A model generated the notes under the pieces. That model worked only from the letters and a program-made list of their open reading frames with translations, had not been told where the DNA came from and searched no databases. Below, piece by piece: positions 22,758 through 35,200 of a stretch of 64,000 nt of DNA. How positions within the stretch are numbered: position 1 is the first letter of the stretch; every line of letters starts with the position of its first letter. Source of the DNA: Anaeramoeba flamelloides (lineage: Eukaryota; Metamonada; Anaeramoebidae); assembly GCA_027625915.1 (NCBI GenBank), contig JANTQA010000029.1:8990001-9054000 (forward strand). Direction: 5' to 3'. A program made the translations under genes and the position numbers.

Positions 22758-23896
22758 GTTTACTTTGGTTTAACACAGTATAACTTTACATAAGGTGGAA
22801 GGAATTCTCAGTATGTTATTTTAACATTTCCATACCTTTTTCATTAAGATTTCAAATCTCGATAGTAAAACGGGTTTTAATAAACATCCAAATTATCGAA
22901 ATAAAAATCCAAAAATTTAAATTATAATTAGATCTATTAACTTATTACTCTGTAAATCCAACAATAATATTGTAAAGATAAAGGTAATTGAAATAGGGAA
23001 TACAATACAGAAAAACCTTGACGGATATTTCAAGAGGAAAGATTGCAATTTGAATTAGAATTACGATAAATGAAAATCTGATATTTTAATTTATATATTC
23101 AATTTAAAGTGCCTATGTAGGTATAAAAACAAAAACTCCAGATTTTTGCATTTTTTTTTTTATTTTCACTTTTTTAGAATATATTTTATTACAATGGCTC
23201 TAGTTGCTAAAAATATTCCTGGCATTCAATTCAGTTACCAAAAATAAAAAAATTGTTGTTTTATTTTTCATTGACAGAATAAAATTTCTTTTTTTTTCTT
23301 TTCTTTTCTATGAGAAAAACTTCCAGCTTGTGTTTTATTATGTTTGAAAAATTCTTCCCTTAGTAAATCTTGCAATAATTTAAATTGTTTCAAATTTTTA
23401 AACCCCCTTTTAATTCTCTGAATTTTTATACCATTTACTTCGTAACATAGATTACTGTTTTTTCAAACTTGAAAAAAGACTTTTAATGATTTACAAAATC
23501 CATTATTTTACTTTTTATACTCAAAATACTCGTTTAAATATTAATTTATTTATAGCCCTTCAAAAGCTTATTTGAATTTTTGTATGAAACAAGTTTCATA
23601 TTTTAATTCTTTTTTTTTTTTTTTTTTTTTGATTCAGGATAAGTAACATCCTTCATAAAAAAAATTACAGTAACAATTTAAAGACTGTATTTTATTTAAT
23701 TCTTTGACAACACGAAGTTTTTATGATTCTTCTAAATTAAAATCAAAAAAATTAAAACAACTAAAAAAAAAATGATATTTACAAATTTTATTTTATAATG
23801 AATAATAATTCGATATTTTTATAATCAATAGCACAATATAGATAGAATAAAGAATAAATAAATATTTAAATATATTTTATAATAAAATTTAAATAA
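22758..23896. other. 3' flank of the RasGAP gene, no gene recognised
   Basis: AT-rich with T runs (for example 23611-23630). No recognisable coding sequence or RNA gene. Confidence 0.5.
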
Positions 23897-26800
23897 TTAT
23901 TTCTGAAAGGTTTGTTCAAGCTGGATGTTACCAGTGAATGAAAATGTATGTTCAATAATACTATTATTCTGATTCATATTATTAATTATACATGAATCAT
24001 AATTATTCGTATTCTTATTAGTGGTGTTAATATTAGTAAAGGAATTTTTCAGAGAATGTTTTGAATAAAATGATATATCTTGGTATTCTACAATATAATT
24101 TTCATTTTTTGTTATTTGAATGAATATTTGATATAAATTTGTATTTAATAAGGATAACATTTGTAAAATAAATTTAATTACAGAGTCATCCGATCCACCA
24201 AAAATTTCAAGATTCCATTTAAAAAGGTTTGGGAGAATAATTTTCCTTGACTGGCTAGTTTCTTGTGTGTGAACAAAATCTTGAATATAGTTTTTACAAC
24301 AAGATAATAATTCTTTATCAAGATCTTTCGAATGGAAGGTTTGGATCTGTGGGCTAGTGATGTAAATGTTCGTCAATGCAAATAATATTAAGGGTATGAA
24401 TTTATTTTTTGGCAAAACAAATTGCCTTCTGGGATCGTTTTTCGGGAAATAATTAGTGCATGCTTTTAAAATGCCTTGGAAAATATCATCCCTCGAGAAA
24501 ATGTACCCAGAAATTTTATATTTATATTGGGAGTTGAAATTCTTTAAATGGAAGTTTGATTCGGGTATTGATCCATTGATTATCGCACCGTGAATTAATA
24601 ATGAATTATATATATTAACCCAAAATGAAATTTGTTCCGATAAGTTTAATTTTTCTAAACTAGTCTTTTTTAATTCTCCAAGGTCTAACAGAAACTCATT
24701 ATATTTGCGACTTTTTTTGATCGTCGCCCAATCAATGGTTTCATTCAATGCTTTGATTCTGTTAGACCCATTTGTTTCGTTACCAACTGTCGAACGATTA
24801 TTTTGTTTTGTTATTTTGGAAAGGTGCCTCTTTAAAACAGAAGGAAAAAATTCATCATTTCTTTTGATCGAATTATGAATTTCTGAATTGTCTTGGCTAA
24901 CATTATTTTCAATTTTTAATGGTGAATTGTTATATCCACTTTTATCCATCTCCTTGTTACTGTTGCATTTGTTACTATCACTGTTACTGTTATTATTATT
25001 ATTGTTGTTGTTGTTGTTGTTTGTCTTAAAACCCTCTAGTAGTTTATTGAAAAAAGTCATATGTTCTTCTGCAATAACGGATGCCTTCCTAGGAATTTCC
25101 CCTATGAAGGTATACTCGCCATTCAAAATATCTGGATCTTCCTCCTCTTCTGTTAAAAGTTCTGTCCCAGATCCTTTGTGAGTAATCTTGATTGCCTTCT
25201 TTTGTAAAATCTCAAGATTTGAAATTTTATGTGATTTTTTCCCTAAGGGCGATTCTGGGACTTTAAGATTATTCAAAAAAATTGCTAATTCAATCGAAGG
25301 ATCGTCTGCTTTTAAAAAAAGTGACATCGACTCTTCATTATTTTTCTCTTCGGGCACATACAAAATAGTCGACATTGCGTTATAGTATTTTTTAAAAATA
25401 TTCAATAATTCAATTAAATCTTGGCTCGGGACAATATATGGGTTTGTTTCTTTTGTATTTCCTTTTCCCTTCTCTGATCCATTTTCGTTTTCGTGTTCGT
25501 TGCTGGTAGATATTTTGAGAATAAATTCATTTAATTTTGATCTGTTTTCATTTGACCATTTATTGAAGGGCTTTAAAGACTCGTCCTTAATACCAAATTC
25601 AATTCCATTCACAAATGTTTGAATAATTTTTGCAATTAAAATCAAATTTTTGAGCTGGTTAGGCGTAATTGGTTCTTTTAATTTGAGAAAGCTTGATGGG
25701 TTGATGATTGCTGGGGACAACACTCGTAAAAAAATAAAGCCTGCCACACTAATAAATGCGTGTTCTGGGAATTTTTTTTTCACAGCACCATACATGTGAG
25801 AGCATATTTCTTGATATTCCCAAGGAATGATCTTGTAAGAATTGAAAACATTTCTCATAATTTTGGATATAATTTTCTCGATTAGCGAGTGGTTCTTCTT
25901 TCTTTCCAAAGGGTTGTTCCCATGTTGCAGAGAGATCAGTTTGTCAGTTTTTAAGATTTCTTGGAGTGGCTTTTTTAAAATGGATGCAATGTAGGCACTA
26001 ATTGATGGTGTCTTGAGTTCAGTCATCATTTTGGTTGACATGGAATTTGTTCGAAACAATTGCTGTGGCGAATCAGTTTTTTGCACCTCACGATCGATCG
26101 AATAATTGATGAAAGGAACAATTTTTTGATAATGCCTTAAAACAGATACAATCACTTTAGAGACTTTTCCAGTGTCCCCAGAATGGACAATGTCTGTCAA
26201 TGTTGTTAAAATTAAATTTGAGTCTTTTAAAATAAACTATAAAGATATTATAAAATTTGGTAAGTTTTGTTTTTTTGTTTTTGTTTTTTTTTTTAAAAAA
26301 GATCTTTGGTTTTTCTGGCAGAGCCACAAGAAAGAAGAAAGAAGAGAAAAAACAAACATCGATCAAGCTTTTAAATCCTTTTCTCCATTGGGTTTCTTTT
26401 TTTTCTTCATCCAAATGCTTCTTTGTAAACGTGTAATGTAATTTGAGCTTGATTTGAGGCTTTCGGATATTTGGTAATTCTTCTTTCTTTGATTTTTTTA
26501 AAAAATTTGATTTTGGGAACGATAAATCGAACCAGTCATCAACAGGTTGTTCATTTGAAAGAAATTGAATTGGCATTTCGACAAATCCTAAAACTGTGCT
26601 TTTTTTTCTTCCCGTCTGGTAACAGATATTGATTTTGATTTTCGCGGTCTGGGGTTTACAAACAAAAAACAAAAATTGTTCATTCCAAACAGGCTTTAAA
26701 CAAGAGCTATAATCCGTTTCCAATTTTTTTTTGTTAAAGATCGCCTGGCAGTAAACCTTATTGAAGTTTCTTTTTTTGGTTTTGGTTCTTTTTTTGAGTG

Positions 26801-26965
26801 GAAGGTTTTTTGCTTGGCTTACTGTGCAATTAGAAAGAGAGAAAGTTTGAAATTATATGAAATGAAAAAATGAAATCTAATGAGTATTAGCTTTTTTACA
26901 TTAGTAAAAGAAAGAAACAATTTACTTTCAAGAAATAGTTGTGGTTGTTCTTGTTCAGTTTCCAT
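23897..26965 (-). CDS. C2-RasGAP-DUF547 protein
   Basis: Three exons: 26965-26926, 26821-26358 and 26236-23897, giving 947 residues. Introns are 104 bp (GTAAAT...CAG) and 121 bp (GTTTGT...TAG), and the frame is kept across both. Residues about 10-155 are a C2 domain (FLEISQAKNLP, KVYCQAIF, LKPVWNEQF, VLGFVEMP). Residues about 160-410 are a RasGAP domain with the arginine finger at R230 in LFRTNSMSTKMM and the signature FLRVLSPAIINP at 337-348, so catalysis on Ras-family GTP is expected. After an Asn-rich linker, residues about 685-870 match DUF547 (ISFWVNIYNSLLIHGAI). The C2 domain probably recruits it to membranes. DUF547 has no established activity that I can assign. The start Met is in an exon of only 40 nt, chosen because it completes the first C2 strand. 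Confidence 0.93.
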
Positions 26966-27954
26966 TTTGTTTATTAAAAGGGTTTGTTTTTTTTTTTTTT
27001 TTATGATAAAAAAGGTGAATGGAAAATAAATGCTTAAAATTTCAGAAAAATTTCTTTTCATCAAGATTTAATTCATTTCCAATTTAAACCAAAAAAAGAT
27101 TCTTTTCAAGAAAACGAGATGATTGACAAAAGATCAATTAAAGAATAGATTTTTTAATAAAGAATTTTTTTTTTTTATTTTTTTTTCATTTCGAAACATC
27201 TTCTCGATCTCAAAAGTATTCTAGTTTTTAGGTAGAAGAAGTATTTAAATGAAAAATATTAGTTAACCAAATCAAATTTTTGTAACTTTTTGATAAAATT
27301 AAACTTGAGGATTGAGTTAACAAATCAGTAAAAAAATGTGTTTTAGTTGAAATAAGTTGTTAGTGGAACTTGTTTTTGTCTATTCCCAACTTTAAAGCAT
27401 TTTCAAAAAATTTTCCAAGATTTTTCCAATTATTTGGTTCTAATTTTGCCTAATTAAAGTTCTTTAAAAGAATACAAAAATTGAATGGATAAACATAACT
27501 GACATAAGAAGGTTGATTTTTTTTGTTAAATAAATTAACTTAATACTTTTTTTATTTGAATATCAGAAAAATGATCATTTTAATTGAAATTGTATAAAAT
27601 CTAATGGTAAAAGTTTATGAATACTCTGAAACAAACTTTTGTTTGGGTAAATTTCTTTGGGTTGTTCAGAGGTATTATAATTATATTCTGCTTTTTTTCA
27701 AAAAACTTTTGCAACGAACTTTCTGATTTCAAGTTTTTTAGTTTTTCAATTTCAATTCAAAAGACTTTTTTTTTTTTGCTTTTAAACTATATAAGAGGAT
27801 TAGGAAATGTAAGAAGTGTTCAACTACAAATCAAGATTTTAGATTGTTTTAGAAATTCATTTTACAGGATAAAAGATAAATCAGAAAAATTAAAAAATCG
27901 AAATCGAAAAAGTTACGTCAATGTTTATATTTGGACTCATTTCAGATAATTTTT
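26966..27954. other. 5' flank of the RasGAP gene
   Basis: Contains T-rich tracts (about 26985-27002 and 27166-27187) directly upstream of the start. The open frame at 27617-27949 has no recognised domain and borders a MITE; I do not call it a gene. Confidence 0.4.
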
Positions 27955-28690
27955 CAGGGACTCGTGGCTACCAAGGAGAAATCTAAAATAAAAGTGTGTT
28001 TTTATTGAATGTGAGTCACCTAATTCTTGATGATTCAAATGTCTCTAAAAAATCGATTAGTCAAATTGTACAAAGTAATAGTCTCTTCAATTAACAATGA
28101 TCAATGAGGTATTAAAAAAACTCCAGAATTTCAGAAAAAAATCTGAATATCTCCACAAATTTAAAGGTTCAAACATCAATATACAGATATCAAATTTGAA
28201 AAATATTTTTATTATTTTTTTCTCAAAAACTAGATTAGTCGCTGATACAATTCCAATTTTTCAAAAAATTAAAAAATTAGGTTATTTTTACCTTTTATTC
28301 CGGAGGTTCTATTATTTTCCAATTAAAAAAAGAAAATTTTATTTATTTTTGAGTCTTTAACAAAATTCCTAAATCATAATTTAGGAATTCGGGCAAATAA
28401 GAGAAATTAAAAACTCCTCGGTGAAATAATAAAAAAAAAAACAATTTTTTTTATTTCACAGTCCAAAATATCTTTCTAGTTTATAAGATGAAGAAAATCC
28501 AAAGATCCTGTAGAAAATCGTTTAGAAATGATATTTTTTTAACATTTAATTAAACTTCCTAAGTTAACTCGAAGATAAATTTTTTACTCTACTAAATTGA
28601 TTGTAAAATTAATAATTAATAATAATTTTGGAAATTGAAAAAAAAATTTTTGTTTATAAATTGAAAAATAACAGAATTAAAAATTGTCTT
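27955..28690. mobile_element. MITE family A, copy 2 (diverged)
   Basis: Starts at GGACTCGTGGCTACCAAGGA, corresponding to the inner part of the family A terminus. Continues with TTCAAATGTCTCTAAAAAAT and later segments shared with 60540-60790. The right end is eroded. Confidence 0.6.
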
Positions 28691-29343
28691 GGAAAATATA
28701 TTGAAATTACAAATAGTGCTAATAGTAATATAAAAAGACCTTAATTTTCATTCAGTATACCAAAATAATCACATCTCATGAATAAAAATAAATCATCAAA
28801 AGTGCCCAATTCTTAAATAGGAATCAAACATTTAAGTTTATTTTTTGAATTAAAAATTTGAAATTTTTACCTATTTATAAATTCTTTTTTTGGAAAGCTG
28901 AATGAAAATTTTGTTCCCTTTATTTTGCAACACATAGTCATTGAAATCAAAAAAAAAAATCAAAAAAAAAAAATCCTTATAAAATAAATCATCAAAGTTT
29001 CCAATTCTAAAATGTAAATTTAGTCGAGATTAAACACAATTATACAATTTAATGTTTGAAGACTTTTAAAATCTTTTTTTGCAAAACTGAATGAAAGTTA
29101 TCATCAATTTTTTTTTCAAGAAATATTAGTATAAAAAAATCAATTTGGAGTTTTAAAAAAAAATAGATACCAGGATTGCAGTGTTAAACTTATTGAGGAA
29201 ATTTAAAAAAAGAAAAAATAAAAAAACAAATTATTTATATCGTTACAATAGATAACAAAAAATGATTTAACTATATTAGTCATTCACTTACCTACCAGTC
29301 AATGAAAAAATTCATTTAAAATGACATAATAATAAATTTTTTA
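28691..29343. other. AT-rich spacer with a local duplication
   Basis: Two related stretches (about 28740-28930 and 28975-29110) share AAATAAATCATCAAA and a segment around GCTGAATGAAA. A similar stretch is at 35800-35910. Nothing coding seen. Confidence 0.45.
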
Positions 29344-29943
29344 TTAAACTAAACTCTTTTTCAAAAATTGTTACTCACCTGAAATAATAAATTGAAAAAA
29401 AAAAAATTACTGGCATTACATATTCAAGAACAACTAATAATGAAAATCTGATTTAGAATTCTCTTTTAAGTCATTCTAAATCTATAAAACTTGATATTTA
29501 AAAAATTAAAAAAAATAAAAACAAAAACTAAAAAAAAGTGAGTCACAATTTTTGAAATGAGTATTATGAATTTTTTATTACTGAACTTTCACTGAAAAAA
29601 GTTGAACAACAATATTATTTATGAATAATTAAATCCATTTTCAAAGACACTACTTAGTCACCATTTTCTTAGTGATTATTTGTCTTTTCGAAGATCTCTT
29701 TTTTTTTTTCAACATGATTTTTTAAAAAAAAGAAAAAAAAAAGAAATCAAAAAAAAAGAAAAAGAAAAATTTTTGAAAAAAAAGAAAGAAAAAGCAAAAC
29801 TAAAATTTGAAAAATTAGAAAAAATGATTCTTATCCAAAAAATTGAATATATTTTTTTGTTAAGAATACTGAAATAAACCCTTGAAAAAAAACCCATTAT
29901 CATTATAAAGAGAGTCAAAATTTTAGAAAAATAGTTTATTATT
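29344..29943. repeat. Dispersed repeat B, copy 2
   Basis: 600-bp copy of 22196-22757 with an A-rich expansion at 29720-29800. The 3' boundary falls exactly where LINE RT sequence begins. Confidence 0.75.
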
Positions 29944-30764
29944 CTAAAGAAGGAATTGATGTTTATCATTGATACTCATTATCTCCTTTCTTATTTGGAT
30001 TTATTAGTCATTTTCTAGAATAAAAAACCCAAACCATTATTGATAGATGTCCAAATGTTTGTATATGACTTTATATTAATCATGAAAAGGTCGCTAAGAG
30101 AAATAAATTATCAAGTAGAAAAAATCTATAAAATTGTTTGTGATTATGGAATGAATCCTATAAAGGATAATACTAAAAAGACTTGAAATCCGAAAGAAAT
30201 TTTATATATCTTTGGATTTGGATAAATAAACAAACTCATTTAAAATTTAATCTTGAAAAAGTTTAAAACCAATTTTAAAAAAATTAATTAATATCCTACA
30301 ATGAAAAAAAAACATTTGTTGGGTTAAAAATTCATTTTTTTGAAAACGATTTGGTAAAATCAATTATTATTTGGATTAGGAATATTTGGTTTGACACAAA
30401 AAGATTACAATTCAATAGATGTGTGGATAAATAAAAAAAATAAAAAATTTTTTCTTAATAAATCCACTCACACCCCCTCGCTTATTTATAAAATTGAAGC
30501 TAAAATCGACTTGGCAAGAATAAAGATAAATTAAAGATAATTTAATCTAATTCAAAAATTAAAATTTTTGGATTGCAATGTTATAAATAATAATCTTCAA
30601 TTCGGAAAACAGAAAATTGAAAATATTAACTGACAATATAACGCCTTAAAAGAACTAGAAATTGAACTTGATAAATATTGAATAAAAAAACTAGAAAATA
30701 TCCATAGTTGGAAAGTTCAAAATTATTTAAAAATAATTTCTATTCAAAATAATATTAACAGACA
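29944..30764 (+). pseudogene. LINE reverse transcriptase relic
   Basis: About 29975-30010 reads SPFLFGFISHFLE (RT motif 4). 30050-30080 reads MFVYDFILIM, the counterpart of the YxDD box. 30140-30175 reads DYGMNPIKDNTKKT, the counterpart of the LKxNxxKT box. 30200-30260 reads IFGFG then NKQTHLKFNLEKV (RT thumb entry). Several stops and frame changes. It ends where hairpin array C copy 4 starts, as does the relic at 20650-21299. Confidence 0.8.
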
Positions 30765-31260
30765 GTGGTGTCATCAAGTAACGTCAAGTGTCTATGTTTT
30801 CCAGAATTATAAAATAATGGAGTAAAATCAAAAATTTAACTTAATTATTGTAAATTCTGGAATAATTTACTATACTTTTCTAGTTTTTTCTATTTTATCT
30901 GGAAAACTTCCGTTAGCTTTTCTTGAGATTTTATATTTCGTTTGTAAAGTTTTCTAGGTTTTTTTTACTTTTTGAAATAAACAGAAAATTTATTAAAATT
31001 TTCTGTTTATTTCAAAAAGTAAAAAAAATCCAGCTAAAAAATATATTGATTTTCCAAATAAACAGAAAATCTCAAAAAACCTAACTACACTTTTTTTTTA
31101 ATTTTACTAATAAAATGAAAATTTCATAAATTTTTCTTTCATTTCTCAAATTTAACATAAAACTATCTGAAAATGCCTAGGTTTACCAGAATTCCAAAGA
31201 ATTGAAGAAAACCCATGGTTTCACTCGATTCTTTTAAATTCTGGAATACCTAAGCACAAA
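30765..31260. repeat. Chained-hairpin array (family C), copy 4, with perfect 31-bp stem
   Basis: Contains at least four hairpins: 30810-30876, a perfect one at 30961-31026 (31-bp arms around ACTTTTTGAAATAAACAG, 4-nt loop), 31088-31150, and 31190-31246 (CCAGAATT ... AATTCTGG ends). Linkers carry CCTAACTACAC and TTAGCTTTTCTTGAGATTTT. Confidence 0.85.
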
Positions 31261-31309
31261 TAAGAGGTATTAACAACTTCCCCGTCAAATAATAAAAAAA
31301 AATTAATAA

Positions 31310-31676
31310 CCAAAGTTTTTATGGTCCTATTAATAAACCCACCTAAACTTCTTTAAAGCCAGGTACCTCTAGAATATACATGTAATTGTTTGATATTATA
31401 AGTAGATCAATATTTTTTGAAAAAAAATTGACTTTTACAGAGGTTTACTAGGAGTTTGGTAAATGATAATTTTCATTCTTGTTTTTTGAGTGGTTGAATG
31501 CTGTTTTGAACAAGTACAATTTAATTAATCATCATTCTAATCAGTGGATGAGTTGTAATTTCAAAAGTTTGATTCTTAAAAAAAGGAATTTGATTTTAAA
31601 TATTTGAAATTACACTCCAATTTTCCTAATATTCACCATTAAGGATCTTGTCTGGGATTTTTTTTCATGTATGGTA
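31310..31676. mobile_element. MITE family E, copy 1 (left end lost)
   Basis: Matches 59340-59742 along its length, with TTGAATGCTGTTTTGAACAA and the right end CATGTATGGTA. The left end was replaced by the hairpin array. Confidence 0.7.
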
Positions 31677-32277
31677 TTTTTTTCACTATTCTAATTGAAA
31701 AAATTTTAATTTTTCCAAACAAAAAAAATTAATTCAAATTAATAATTCAAAATATAAAAATTAATAAATATTATCAAATAAAGCTTTTTAAGAACAAATG
31801 TTCATTATTTATTCCCTATAAATTGAATTTTGTTTAGATGTTCTGAATTTCTAATTTCGAGTGAGGAACTTTAATGATTTATTTTCTTTCTTTTTTTTTT
31901 TTTGAAGGAAAGACGAAGGAAAATTTTTTCCATTTATTTTTCAAATAACACCAATATTTATTTGTTTGATTTTAAAATTTGGATAAGTTGATTATGTTTT
32001 TTAAAAAAAATTTTTTTCAATAATTATTTTTTAATTATTAAAAGTGTTAAAAAAAATTCAAGAGATCAAAATAAGAAATATAAAATATATATATTAAACA
32101 TACAAACGCACGTACGCATACATGATATATTTTACAACACGAAATTCAAATAACCCGATTAGCAATATTAGAATAGGAATTTTATTATAAATATTAAATT
32201 TTTATTCAAATTATTGTAAATTATTGTAAAAAGAATTATAAATTTAATAAAATAGAAAAAAATAAGTAATGAAAATT

Positions 32278-35200
32278 TTAACAGCATTTTGATTCACGAA
32301 TTTCTTCATCACTTTCTTCCTCGTCTCCAATTATTGCGATATTCTTTGGGAAATATTCTTTATTGCTAACTCTTGAATTTTCTAAAAAATTTTTTGCTAC
32401 TTGCTCAAATGCATTATTTACATTTGTAGAGTCTTTGGCACTTGTTTCAAAGAAAGGAATGTTTTGTTTATTTTCACACCAAGCTTGGACACGCTTTTGT
32501 TGTACCTTACGATCTTCCTTATCAATTTTGTTTCCAATTACAACAAACGGAAATGATTCAGGGTCCTGTGGGCTTGATTGAATTAAAAACTGTTGGTGCC
32601 AAATTATTAAATTGAGTTGTGAATATAGAAGGAATTATATATATTTTCGAAATTAGAGAAATAAATGTGAAAAAAAAATAAAAAATGAAAGTGGTGTTAG
32701 AAATTATTGCATTTTTTTTTTTTTTTTTTTTTTATATTTTTTTTTTTTTCAAAAAAACCTAAAGTCAATGAAAAAAAGTGTGAGGAAAAAGTTTCTAATA
32801 CTTTCTTTGAAAAATATTATATTTTAGTTTTTCAACAATTTTAAAGGTACCTTTGAATTCTTTTTTAAAATGGCGTTATCAGATCTCTTATTAATATTGT
32901 TTTTAATAAAACAAAATACAACGCTTTTTATACTTGAGAGAGGTAATGAGTATCCATAATAATTTTATATACAGCGAATTGGAAATTTTAGTTATTTTAA
33001 TAAGAATCTTTAAGGTCATTGAAGTCTATTTTGAGAGCATTGTTGAGACATTAAACTTTCCAATCACAGGCAAGATATTCTTATTAAAATAACAATTTTT
33101 TTTTAATTGTGAGTGCTTTGATTATGATGGATGCTATAGTATCAATTGCTAAGATATAAGTTAACAGCATTCAGTTGATTTACCACTATCTCAACAAAAC
33201 AAAATAAAACAAGGTAAAGAGAATTCTATTCTTTATTAGAGGAAGTATTTTCCTTGTCATTTCAAAACTTGAAAAAATTTTTAATTGTTGTATTTTTTAG
33301 AATTTAAAGTGAAAAACACTGTAAAATTCTTATCATGTCAATTACTCTTCGAAGCAAAACGATTAAGCTGATGTACGATGAATTTGACCGATTACGCTGA
33401 GATTCGATCAATTTGATGAATTAAAACCCGAACCAAAACTAATTCTAGTCAAAGTGTGCCTTTGAATTTGTACATTAGATTTGTTCTTTTGTTCGCAACT
33501 TTTTGATCATTTTTTCCTTTGTCTTGAATTTGAAAAGCTTTTTAATCAAGTAAAACTTCCCAATTGTTTTTCTTTTAAGCAAATCATTATTCATTTTCTT
33601 CACAATTTAACAAAAAACAATAAAAAAATGATTTTTAAAAGATAACGAGAGAATATTCAACCTTACAAATTGAAAAGCTTTGAATTTAAACTTTGTGCTA
33701 TTGCATTTGGTGAATTGAATCAAACTTGTTTTAAAATTTTTTCTCAAAAGATTTACATTTATAAAGCGAAAAAAATTTTTTGATCAAGAATCAATGAGGA
33801 GAAGTTTAAACTTGTGGTAACTAATCAATAGATAGAATGTTTCTTTTGAGTGTAATATTACCATATAATACTCTGAAAATAACCAAAAAAAAATAATAAA
33901 AATAAACAAATTAAAGAATCATATATCTGTTTTAATTAGTTTGGTGGCTTGTTGATGGGTCTGAAAAAAAGTACAATTGAATTAAAAGCAGAAATGTTCA
34001 AATTAAAAATTTAATCCAAATAATTTTGTTCTTGAATTTTCAGGAGAATAATTTTTATAAAATAATACAGCTAGGAATTGTTTTTCTAAGGATCAAAAGT
34101 TTGAAAAGATGATTCTATAGACATTATTATTTATATGGACAATAAACTATTTTCAGATGATTTTTGCCCAATAATAATTTGTGGAATGTTATTTGTCAAT
34201 TTTTAACCCACTTTTTTGTTTTTTAATTTTTTTTAAAAATAAAAATTAAATTACTGTAGTACTAAAAGAAATAAGTAAGAACAAGTCAAAATATTTTCTT
34301 AGTTTCAAAACAGGAACACAGAACTTTTTATTTAAAAAAAGTATTTTTTCATTTTAAAGTGGGCTGTAATTATTTGAAAAGAGTTTACCATTTGGGAAAA
34401 AAAAGTGAAACACGGTTTTTAATCATGAACATTAATAGAACCTGAAAATTCAAAAGTAAGATCAATTAATCAAAAAAAAAAAAAAAATGATTAAAACAAA
34501 AAATGGAGGATTCGCCATAATAACAGTTTTTTTCAATATTATCTTTTGGTATGGAGTTTTTCTTTGATTGATCAATTATCAAAAATTTGTTAGAAAAATT
34601 TGTCGATTTTTGCAATCTCCAAAACCACTCTTCGGATTTCAATAATAAAAAGTAGATTTAAATTGTATTTGTTAGTTTGATTTAAAATAATATAATGGAT
34701 TATTATTTGAAGTTAGTTGGTTTCTTCTTTTAATTGATCTTATTTTGAGGTTTCTTTTAGATGTTCCCAATTAAAAACCCTGTTGAACTTTTTTCCCCGA
34801 AGTGTTTAATAATATTTTTTTGTAATAAAAATCATTTTCAAAAAATGAATTTATCTAGTATTGATAAAAAAATAAACAATTATAATCTTTGTTTCTTGTG
34901 TTTTTAGTTTCTTTTTGGATAAATTAATAATGAAATAAAAAAAATATCATTTGGTTAATCGAAGAAGAAAATTTTAATTAAGCGTTGGCCTGAGTGTGAT
35001 TAAAAATAAAAATAAATTTCAAAAATTTGGACGCAGTTTAAACAGTTGAAAGAATAACAATACTACACTTTACATTCAATTCGAAAAGAATTTTGATTTT
35101 ACAAACTATTTCATTTTTTGTCTTTTTTGTTTTGTTTTCATTTCCTTTTTTGCAGTTACGTAATCTGTTTGGTTAGATCTGTAAATTTTTTTTTCGATGG

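Noticed and set aside
24888-25385. Plus-strand open frames across the RasGAP gene
   Set aside because: Antisense shadows of the RasGAP-DUF547 coding exon.
29680-29877. Lys-rich open frame
   Set aside because: It is the A-rich expansion in repeat B; the copies at 22560 and 42930 do not keep the frame.
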